Positions 1-6,203 of a DNA stretch of 11,936 nt are shown here, one piece after another. Source of the stretch: an uncultured Opitutia bacterium. Lineage in GTDB: Bacteria; Verrucomicrobiota; Verrucomicrobiia; Opitutales; UBA953. The translations under genes and the position numbers were made by a program. Under the pieces are notes generated by a model that worked only from the letters and a program-made list of their open reading frames with translations, was not told where the DNA came from and ran no database searches. Location: NCBI GenBank assembly GCA_903829855.1, contig CAIKRN010000202.1, positions 1-11,936 of the forward strand. Direction: 5' to 3'. The stretch's first letter is position 1, and each line of letters starts with the position of its first letter.

Positions 1-1142
1 CGGCAATCTAACACCCCTGGCACTGCCAACACAATCGCTTCGACTTCGGCGGGCATAAGTTTCTCGCCGCCCACATTGATCATCTCGCCGAATCTGCCGA
101 CCACTCGCAGCGTTCCATTCGGACCAGCCTCAACCTTATCCCCCGTCCGGAACCAGCCGTCATCCGTAAACCGCGCACTATCGCCCCCAAGGTATCCCAC
201 AATCTGGGTGGGGCTGCGCAACCAAAGCTCATCGGCGACAACCTTCCATTCCATCGCGGCATCCTCCAAGCGGATAAACGTCGAGGCTGGATCAGGACTC
301 TCCGTCCGCACGATGCCCGTCTCGCTCGTGCCGAAAGTTTGCAGAAAACGAACCCCCGGGAAGGCCTCGCGCGCCCGGGCGAGTAAATTCTCCGTCATGG
401 GCTCGGTGCCATAGGAAATGAGCCGAAGGGCAGATAAATCGTGGCGCTGATATTCGCCCGAAGCCACCAAGAGATTGAGGAACGTCGGCGAGGCTGGCAG
501 GACCGCAACCCGATACTGCGCCATGGCGGTGGCGACGGCCGCCGGTGAACGATCAGATGGGACGACGAGCAGCGAACCGGCGGCCAGACAGCCGAATAAG
601 GTATGTAGCCCGCCGATGTGATCGAAGCCGAGTAGCGCCAAGACCGGCAATCGATTTTCGTGCCTCGATGCATAGGCTGCCAACAAACCGACGAAATCGT
701 GGACCATGGCCTTGGGGCGCCCGCTGGTGCCACTGGAGAATAAAACCAGTCCGGCATGGCGCTGCGCACGTAACCGTTCGAAGAGCGGGTGATTGGAGGG
801 CTCGTCGACGCGCGGTAATAACGACCATTCGTGGCCGCGGGTACTCACAATCCACTGGGCGTGAATCTGGGCTAACTTAGGCGGATGCTCGGCAGAGCTG
901 CCAGCCAAGGGCGCGACGAAATGACCAGCGTCACAGAGCGCTAGCAACCAGGCCGCCGAAGCGGGTCCATGCTCACCGACAATCGCGAAAGCCGTGGGGC
1001 GATCGAGGGCGAGTTGGCGCAAGGAGGCCGTCGCCTTATTCATCAAGACCCGCAAGTCCGCATAGGTGGTTACACCCCAAGGGCCAGCGATCGCGGGTTT
1101 ATCGGCGTGACCTAGCAGTCGACTATCGAGCCAAGGTGGCAT
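1..1142 (-). CDS. AMP-forming acyl ligase (ANL superfamily), C-terminal part missing
   Basis: Reading from ATG at 1142 gives 380 codons plus two bases with no stop before the window edge. ANL enzymes activate a carboxylic acid as acyl-AMP and pass it to CoA or a carrier protein. Core motifs are LFSSGTSGRPKAM (P-loop, 134-146), GFDHIGGLHTLF (172-183), YGTEPM (244-249), TFGTSETG (269-276), WFRTGD with Asp335, and VVGRFGEMINVGGEKLMPAE starting at 347. The start of the C-terminal lid domain is therefore present, but the catalytic lysine near the C-terminus is beyond position 1. Where many relatives have an Asp or Lys at the hinge, two residues after the GR arginine, this protein has Gly352. The N-terminal domain is compact. 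The gene starts 2 bases after the SDR stop, and with an ACP gene nearby, loading of that ACP is likely. The acid used is unknown. Confidence 0.88.
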   Translation of the reverse strand, partial: MPPWLDSRLLGHADKPAIAGPWGVTTYADLRVLMNKATASLRQLALDRPTAFAIVGEHGPASAAWLLALCDAGHFVAPLAGSSAEHPPKLAQIHAQWIVSTRGHEWSLLPRVDEPSNHPLFERLRAQRHAGLVLFSSGTSGRPKAMVHDFVGLLAAYASRHENRLPVLALLGFDHIGGLHTLFGCLAAGSLLVVPSDRSPAAVATAMAQYRVAVLPASPTFLNLLVASGEYQRHDLSALRLISYGTEPMTENLLARAREAFPGVRFLQTFGTSETGIVRTESPDPASTFIRLEDAAMEWKVVADELWLRSPTQIVGYLGGDSARFTDDGWFRTGDKVEAGPNGTLRVVGRFGEMINVGGEKLMPAEVEAIVLAVPGVLDC

Positions 1143-1144
1143 GC

Positions 1145-1825
1145 TTAGAGGCGGGCGAGGTAAGCGATTGAGCCGGATGCCGAGGAGGCGGCGGGCAGAT
1201 GGTGCATGATGAAATCAACAGCCTGACTCAGGGATGTCCCCTGCGGGCGTCCGAGGCGGGCGTCGAGTTCGGCCAACTTCAATGCGGGTACCGCCCGAGT
1301 GAGATCAGTGGATAGCGGGCCAAACCCTAGGCCGATAACGCGCACTCCTTGGGGGGCGAGCTCTGCGGCCGCCACCTTCGTCAATGCATCCAGCGCCGCC
1401 TTGCTGGCGACATAGGCGGCCTCCCCTTCAAGCGATAGCGGTACCGCCACGGTGGTGATATTAATCACCAACCCACGGCGCTGACGGACCATCGCCTTAC
1501 CTACGGATTGAAGGCAATGGAAGGCACCGAGGTAATTGACCCGCATCAGCGAGGCGGCGACCGACCCAGGCGTCAGCAGCAAGGCGTTCAATGAAGCAGA
1601 CCCCGCATTATTGACCAACAGATCAATAGGGTCGCAAATTTGGTCGACGGCTGCCCGCACCGCGCCTTCGTCGCTGATATCGACCGCATGGGCGGTAAAC
1701 CGCGGATGGGTGAGCTCACCCACGCTACGCGAAAATCCGTGAACGCTCCAGCCCTCCGCCAACAGCCGTTCGGCCAAGGCACGGCCCAAGCCTCGGGAAG
1801 TTCCAGTGATGACGGCGGTAGACAT
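1145..1825 (-). CDS. SDR family oxidoreductase, FabG-like
   Basis: A 226-residue classical short-chain dehydrogenase/reductase. The cofactor motif is TGTSRGLG (7-14); the arginine in it and the FSRS after the second strand (31-34) suggest NADPH. NNAG is at 72-75 and the catalytic Asn at N97 (RVNYLG). Tyr138 and Lys142 lie in AAYVASK. At the catalytic serine position, 13 residues before the tyrosine, the protein has Thr125 (NITTVAV); threonine occurs there in some active SDRs. The C-terminus is shorter than that of 3-oxoacyl-ACP reductases (about 245 residues). Sitting between ACP and AMP-ligase genes, it most plausibly reduces a ketoacyl group on the carrier to a hydroxyacyl group. A nucleotide-sugar ketone is an alternative. 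The start ATG at 1825 follows the ACP stop by 24 bases. Confidence 0.85.
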   Translation of the reverse strand: MSTAVITGTSRGLGRALAERLLAEGWSVHGFSRSVGELTHPRFTAHAVDISDEGAVRAAVDQICDPIDLLVNNAGSASLNALLLTPGSVAASLMRVNYLGAFHCLQSVGKAMVRQRRGLVINITTVAVPLSLEGEAAYVASKAALDALTKVAAAELAPQGVRVIGLGFGPLSTDLTRAVPALKLAELDARLGRPQGTSLSQAVDFIMHHLPAASSASGSIAYLARL

Positions 1826-1849
1826 GTGAATGGGCGGCGGGGCGAAGCC

Positions 1850-2161
1850 TTAAGCCGGTGGGGTGGATTTTTCGACGACGTCGATGAGGTGATCGGCCAG
1901 CAGGCCGACGCGACGGAAAGGGGACGTGAGCCGGCTCATCGCTTTTTCATCGGCCAGCTGCACCGAAACGCCGCTAGCGAGGCGCACGTCCTCCTCTAGG
2001 TCGGCCATGAGCGTAACCAGCCCGATGCTATCAAGGGCGGCGGCTTCGCCGAAGAGACGCGTCTCTTCGTTCGCTTGTTCTAACAGCGGCTTCCCGAGCT
2101 CACGGCCAAGCAAGGCGAGGCGGCGGAGCACAAGGGCAAGGGCCTGGGGGCGGGTAAGCAT
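1850..2161 (-). CDS. Acyl carrier protein
   Basis: A 103-residue acidic helical protein with the phosphopantetheine attachment motif LDSIG; Ser45 is the expected attachment site, followed by the recognition helix LVTLMADLEEDV. It is longer than a typical fatty-acid ACP (about 80 residues) because of an N-terminal helix (about 1-30) rich in Leu and Arg. Such stand-alone ACPs carry acyl or aminoacyl thioesters for a dedicated pathway. The gene lies between a HAD gene and an SDR gene, with an AMP ligase two genes down that could load it. The start is taken as ATG at 2161, 5 bases after the HAD stop. A TTG at 2170 would add three residues and overlap the HAD stop by 4 bases (TTGA); both are possible, and neither has a Shine-Dalgarno sequence. 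Confidence 0.85.
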   Translation of the reverse strand: MLTRPQALALVLRRLALLGRELGKPLLEQANEETRLFGEAAALDSIGLVTLMADLEEDVRLASGVSVQLADEKAMSRLTSPFRRVGLLADHLIDVVEKSTPPA

Positions 2162-2166
2162 GGGAA

Positions 2167-2826
2167 TCAAAGGAGCGCGGGAAGCTCCCGTAAGCTATCG
2201 ATCACCCGATCGGGAGAGCCGCTGGGCGCATCGGTTGCCTGCGCGTAAATTCCCTCGAGGCGGCGGATGCGAATCGTTTTCCAGCCGAGTGCGCGGGGGG
2301 CGATAAAATCCTTCCCGGGATTATCTGCGACATACACAAAGTCTCCCCGGGGGTGTCGCGACATTAGCAGCTCAAAGGCACGCGGCGATGGCTTCCAGTG
2401 CTCACGGCCCAACGCTTCGGTAAAGATTGGGTTCGGTATCCATTGAGCTAGACCGAGCGCCTCGGCCTTATATTGCTGCGCGGGTAGATACCCGTCGCTG
2501 ATGAGGGCGAGTGGTCGCTGCACGTGCAAGGTGCGGACCACTTCGAGGGCATCTGGATGCCAGGGTAGGCTGATGGGGCGATGTTCGCGATAAGCGGACA
2601 GCAGGGCCGCTAACTGTTGTTCCGTAGGCTGGCTGAGACCTAAATCCCTTGCCGCCACTTGAAAGAGTTCCCGCCGGCGGCCGCTCGCGAAAAGCTCGGT
2701 CAGCTTAGCCGCAAACGCATCCCACCCAAACTCCGCTTGAGCGAAGCGGCCCGCAGCGGTAAGTGCCGACAGAGCATAGGCCGACTCTGGGTAGAGCGTG
2801 TCGTCTAAGTCGAAAACCACAATCAT
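2167..2826 (-). CDS. HAD family hydrolase
   Basis: A 219-residue haloacid dehalogenase superfamily protein, most likely a soluble phosphatase. Motif I is FDLDDTLYPE with nucleophile Asp6, general acid Asp8 and Thr10. Motif II is ISDGY with Ser110. Motif III is Lys145 in WKPSPRAF. Motif IV is VADNPGKDF with Asp168 and Asp173. The helical insert between motif I and II (about 15-90) is a C1 cap, typical of phosphatases acting on small molecules. The ATG at 2826 is chosen because motif I follows at once; an open frame back to 3030 lies wholly within the ATP-grasp gene and is a shadow. ATP-grasp and HAD genes seem to be paired in various surface-polysaccharide clusters (recalled, not checked), so they may act in one step sequence. 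The substrate is unknown. Confidence 0.87.
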   Translation of the reverse strand: MIVVFDLDDTLYPESAYALSALTAAGRFAQAEFGWDAFAAKLTELFASGRRRELFQVAARDLGLSQPTEQQLAALLSAYREHRPISLPWHPDALEVVRTLHVQRPLALISDGYLPAQQYKAEALGLAQWIPNPIFTEALGREHWKPSPRAFELLMSRHPRGDFVYVADNPGKDFIAPRALGWKTIRIRRLEGIYAQATDAPSGSPDRVIDSLRELPALL

Positions 2827-2830
2827 CAGC

Positions 2831-3799
2831 TTAACCGTGCAGGGTGCGGACATAGCTTGCGGCGTCATGACGCAGCATGAGCACACCTTCTTCCCAGGCC
2901 GAAGTAGCGGAGGATGGCAGGCCAGCCTGCTCTTCCAGCAGCCAAGTGACGAAGCGGGCACCAGCCTCATCAGCCAACGGATAGCCGCCGCCGAAGCGGG
3001 CATTGACCTCGAAGACGCAAAGGCTGCCATCCGCCCGCACGATGGCCTGGAAGCAAGCCGGCCCGCGCAAGCCAGGCAAGGCCAAGGTTAGCCGCTCCGC
3101 CACCCAACTAAGTGCGGCGTTACGCACCGTGAGCCCCTGAGAGACTTCACCGCTGCGCACTTGCATGCGAAGGTGCGGAATAGCGCTGATAAGTTTGCCC
3201 GCCCGATCGATGAAGACATTGACGGTGAACTCCTGTCCCTCCCATTTTTCCTGCACCACGTAATCATCCGGGGGCAAATTCGCCAAATCAGCTGGGCCGC
3301 GGGGTAAAATAATCCCGATTGAAGAACTTCCCGCACGCGGCTTGGCGATTAAATCGCCCGCCAACTTAGTGGGTTCAGCCAGATAATCCTTCAACATTAG
3401 GCTTTTCGGAACAGGAATGCCGACATCACCCAGCGCCCGAATGGTGGCGAACTTATCGCGAGCGATGTGCACCGCTACGTAGGAGGAAATGATTACCGTG
3501 GTGCCAATCGCTGCGAACTTATCCTTCGACTCGCTGAGTGGGGCCAAGTCGTGATCAATGGTGGGAATCAACAGGGAGACTTTCTCGCGAGAACATATCT
3601 CCAACAGGGCAGGGATGTAGCTAGGCGACGTGGAAGGTGGAACGGCGAAGGAGGCGTCAGCGGCGAGGCTCGCTGAGCTGAGCCCGGGCCGAATATCGGT
3701 CGTCAGGATACGGAGCGGAATGCCGAGCTGGGTGGCGGAATGGCGAAAACAATCAAGGAGCTGATTGCGGCGTCCGGCCGAGGTGATGAGTAGGTTCAT
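2831..3799 (-). CDS. ATP-grasp domain protein (CarB/PylC-like ligase)
   Basis: A 322-residue protein of the ATP-grasp superfamily, whose members activate a carboxylate as acyl phosphate and join it to an amine or thiol. The N-terminal domain opens with MNLLITSAGRRNQLLDCF, like small carbamoyl-phosphate-synthase-like proteins. The ATP-binding lysine fits K153 in IAKPRAGSSSIG. VVQEKWEGQEFTVNVF (181-196) supplies the adenine-side acidic residues, and FEVNARFGGGYPL (263-275) carries the metal-binding Glu264 and Asn266. The start is ATG at 3799. An open frame continues to 3958, but those extra 53 residues overlap the glycosyltransferase gene and show no family sequence. The stop lies 4 bases before the HAD start. 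The neighbourhood suggests an amide bond on a glycan component, for example on the ManNAcA carboxyl or on a sugar amine. The substrate is unknown. Confidence 0.83.
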   Translation of the reverse strand: MNLLITSAGRRNQLLDCFRHSATQLGIPLRILTTDIRPGLSSASLAADASFAVPPSTSPSYIPALLEICSREKVSLLIPTIDHDLAPLSESKDKFAAIGTTVIISSYVAVHIARDKFATIRALGDVGIPVPKSLMLKDYLAEPTKLAGDLIAKPRAGSSSIGIILPRGPADLANLPPDDYVVQEKWEGQEFTVNVFIDRAGKLISAIPHLRMQVRSGEVSQGLTVRNAALSWVAERLTLALPGLRGPACFQAIVRADGSLCVFEVNARFGGGYPLADEAGARFVTWLLEEQAGLPSSATSAWEEGVLMLRHDAASYVRTLHG

Positions 3800-3812
3800 G
3801 ACTATTAAAAAT

Positions 3813-5030
3813 TTAAGCGGCGGCCGCTTCGAGCACGCCAATGAACTCGGCAGCGAGTTCTCCGCGAGCGAAGTGGGCCTCCGCGAGCTTGCGGGCGTTG
3901 GCGCCCATACGGTCGCACAACTTACGGTCGGCGGCGAGACGCTGGAGGGCGTCGGCAAAAGCTTGGGGGTTATCAGGGGCTACGACCAGTCCGGCTTCAG
4001 CCTCCGAAATTAATCCGGCCAACCAACCTGGGTAATTATTCACGACGGGGATGCCCGCGGCGACGTAATCGAAAAACTTATTGGGCGAAGTGCCGCGATA
4101 AAAGGCCGGGATATTGCGAAGGACCATTAACCCGCAGTCGAGCGAAGCGGTCAGACGGCCGAGTTGCTCCTTCGGCACGGAGGGGAAAAAGAGGCACTGG
4201 GTAAGCCCTTGCGCGCGGGCGGCAGCAGCGAGGCGTTCCTTTTCCTTTCCCTCCCCGACGAAGATGATTTTGATGCGCTGATCACCGCGCCGGCGCAATT
4301 CAGCGGCGACGGCGAGAAGTGCGTCGAGGCCATTGGCTGGTCCGTGTGCGCCCGTGAAGCCCGCGACAAAATCACCTGGGCCGATTCCCGGAAGCTCCAG
4401 CGACGCACGCTTGGAGGGGTGAAAAAGGGTCAAATCGCATCCGTTGGGAATCATCGTCACTGGCTTATGGGCGGGCGCACGCTCTCGGATGCCTTCGACG
4501 ATGCCGGGCGAAAGACCCACGCAGGCATCGGCCGAGGAATAACCAGCCAACTCTAGGCAGGTCATGCCACCCAAGATGAAGGGATTACGAAGCCCGAGGG
4601 CGCGCGGTAGTTCTGGCCAAAGATCGCGCACCTCGAAAACGAAGGGCTTGCCGCGAGCAAACTTGGCCGCGAGACCCGGAATCACCGCGGTAATCGGGGT
4701 CGAGGTGGCAAAAACGAGATCATAATCGAACTCGAGGGCGATCGCCATCGACCGCACTGCAAATCGGGCAAACGTGAAGCCGCGGCGGAGCAAAGAGTCG
4801 CGATTGGAATAGGCCAAAGGCAGGGAGATAACTTTGATGCCGTCGACCTCGCCCTCATGCCATCCGCGGTCGGGCACAATCGGGAGTTCGAGTCCGCTTT
4901 GCGCATGGGCCCCGCAGACCATTGTGACTTGATGGCCACGGGCGACTAACGCGCGGGCAAACTCATAGGAGCGCGTGCCCGTCGACCCCTGCGGCGTGGC
5001 GAAGTGCTGATGGAAATACAGGACGCGCAC
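3813..5030 (-). CDS. Glycosyltransferase family 4 protein, WbuB-like
   Basis: A 405-residue GT-B retaining glycosyltransferase, probably acting on the cytoplasmic face of the membrane to extend a lipid-linked repeat unit. The N-terminus (MRVLYFHQHFATPQGSTGTR) closely resembles WbuB-type transferases, of which the E. coli enzyme is reported as an L-fucosamine transferase. Further marks are VFEVRDLWPE (131-140), the nucleotide-binding region FVGEGKEKERL (257-267), and SPNKFFDYVAAGIPVVNNYP (315-334). The usual EX7E motif is altered: the first acidic residue is Asp321 rather than Glu, and a second acidic residue is Glu343 or Glu345. From memory, the NKFFDY form is normal for this subfamily. Donor and acceptor cannot be read from sequence; ManNAcA or an amino-deoxysugar would suit the neighbours. 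The start is GTG at 5030, 6 bases after the wecB stop. Confidence 0.88.
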   Translation of the reverse strand: MRVLYFHQHFATPQGSTGTRSYEFARALVARGHQVTMVCGAHAQSGLELPIVPDRGWHEGEVDGIKVISLPLAYSNRDSLLRRGFTFARFAVRSMAIALEFDYDLVFATSTPITAVIPGLAAKFARGKPFVFEVRDLWPELPRALGLRNPFILGGMTCLELAGYSSADACVGLSPGIVEGIRERAPAHKPVTMIPNGCDLTLFHPSKRASLELPGIGPGDFVAGFTGAHGPANGLDALLAVAAELRRRGDQRIKIIFVGEGKEKERLAAAARAQGLTQCLFFPSVPKEQLGRLTASLDCGLMVLRNIPAFYRGTSPNKFFDYVAAGIPVVNNYPGWLAGLISEAEAGLVVAPDNPQAFADALQRLAADRKLCDRMGANARKLAEAHFARGELAAEFIGVLEAAAA

Positions 5031-5036
5031 TGCAGG

Positions 5037-6191
5037 TTAGAGAAGCTCGCGCTCCAGCACGCTCACAATCTTGGCCGCAGCCGTTCCGTCGCCGTAAGGA
5101 TTACGCAACTGCGAGCGACGAAGGTATTCGGCACGGTCGCCCAGCAAATAGGCGGCCTCCGCGGCAATCTTCAGGGGATTCGTACCGACCAACACGCAAG
5201 TCCCCGCGGCAACACCTTCGGGGCGTTCGGTGTTTTCGCGCATCACTAAGACCGGCTTCCCGAGAGAGGGGGCCTCTTCCTGGATGCCGCCGGAGTCCGT
5301 GAGGACGAAGCTGGCCCGATCCATCAACCAGACGAAATCTTCGTAGGCTGCGGGAGCGGCCAGCGCGATGCGGGGATGGCCACCGAGCAAGCGCCTCACG
5401 GGCTCTTGCACCTGCGGGTTGAGATGCACGGGGTAAACAATGCCCACATCGGGATGCTCATCGACAATCTGGCGCAAGCCGCGGCAGATGCCTTCAAAGC
5501 CTGACCCAAAAGATTCTCGGCGATGTCCCGTGACCAGAATCCAGCGGCCCGCTGCAGGAGCGAGATACGTAGCGGCAAAAGTGGCTGAGACGCCAAGCCG
5601 GGCCGCCAGACTGGCATGATCATGAGGAGTCGCGGCCAGGCGCGCGCGCGTCGTCAGCAGAGCATCAATGACGGTGTTGCCGGTGACATGGCAGGCCGCT
5701 GAGGCGATACCTTCGCGCAGGAGATTGTCGCGCGAGAATTCGGTGGGGCAAAAATTCCACCGCGCGAGCGGCGAAGTCAGGCGCCGGTTCATTTCTTCCG
5801 GGAACGGCGAACGCAAATTACCCGTGCGAAGGCCAGCCTCGACATGTCCCACCGGGATGCCGGCGTAAAACGCGGCGAGGGCGGAGCCTAGCACGGTCGT
5901 GGTGTCACCTTGCACGAGGACGGCGGCAGGGCGGACCTCCGCGAGCCAGGCACTGACGGCGGCAATGACCCGCCCGGTCAAAGCAGGGAGCGACTGTCCG
6001 GGCTGCATGAGCTGGAGGTCGCCATCTGGCTTCAAGTCGAACGAAGCAAACGATTGAGCCAGCATCTCGCGGTGCTGACCGGTGGAAACCAACAAAGGTC
6101 GCAGGCGCGGAGATTGGCGCAAAGCGGCATACAGCGGCGCCAGTTTAATACACTCGGGACGCGTGCCGACGATCAGGGCTACGGTGGACAT
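5037..6191 (-). CDS. wecB: UDP-N-acetylglucosamine 2-epimerase (non-hydrolysing)
   Basis: A cytoplasmic GT-B-fold enzyme that interconverts UDP-GlcNAc and UDP-ManNAc. The length of 384 residues fits the non-hydrolysing bacterial family. Conserved motifs are visible in order: GTRPECIKLAPL (9-20), QGDTTTV with D96, HVEAGLRTG with E118, PEEMNRR with E132, GHRRES with H223, and the C-terminal UDP-binding stretch TDSGGIQEEAPSLGKPV (298-314). These correspond to the catalytic Asp, Glu, Glu and His positions described for E. coli WecB. Most relatives have alanine where this protein has Cys14 in the first motif. It makes the substrate of the WecC enzyme encoded upstream, with the heparinase-like gene between the two. 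The ATG at 6191 follows a C- and T-rich spacer of 12 bases with no Shine-Dalgarno sequence. Confidence 0.94.
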   Translation of the reverse strand: MSTVALIVGTRPECIKLAPLYAALRQSPRLRPLLVSTGQHREMLAQSFASFDLKPDGDLQLMQPGQSLPALTGRVIAAVSAWLAEVRPAAVLVQGDTTTVLGSALAAFYAGIPVGHVEAGLRTGNLRSPFPEEMNRRLTSPLARWNFCPTEFSRDNLLREGIASAACHVTGNTVIDALLTTRARLAATPHDHASLAARLGVSATFAATYLAPAAGRWILVTGHRRESFGSGFEGICRGLRQIVDEHPDVGIVYPVHLNPQVQEPVRRLLGGHPRIALAAPAAYEDFVWLMDRASFVLTDSGGIQEEAPSLGKPVLVMRENTERPEGVAAGTCVLVGTNPLKIAAEAAYLLGDRAEYLRRSQLRNPYGDGTAAAKIVSVLERELL

Positions 6192-6203
6192 ACAAAAGGG
6201 GGG

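Noticed and set aside
395..880. Open frames of 100-124 codons on both strands within 395-880.
   Set aside because: All are in other frames than the AMP-ligase gene, which is continuous with ANL motifs across this stretch.
1..2161. A polyketide or non-ribosomal peptide cluster.
   Set aside because: There are no ketosynthase, condensation or thioesterase domains in the window, and everything upstream is surface-polysaccharide machinery.
2167..2826. FkbH-type HAD protein that loads a glyceryl unit onto the adjacent ACP.
   Set aside because: Tempting because an ACP follows, but motif I is DLDDTLYPE, the protein has an ordinary C1-capped phosphatase layout, and the FkbH-specific extra domains are absent.
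2827..3030. N-terminal extension of the HAD gene back to 3030.
   Set aside because: It lies wholly inside the ATP-grasp gene; HAD motif I starts four residues after the ATG at 2826, as expected for the family.
3800..3958. N-terminal extension of the ATP-grasp gene back to 3958.
   Set aside because: The extra 53 residues overlap the glycosyltransferase coding region and look like out-of-frame translation; family sequence begins at the ATG at 3799.
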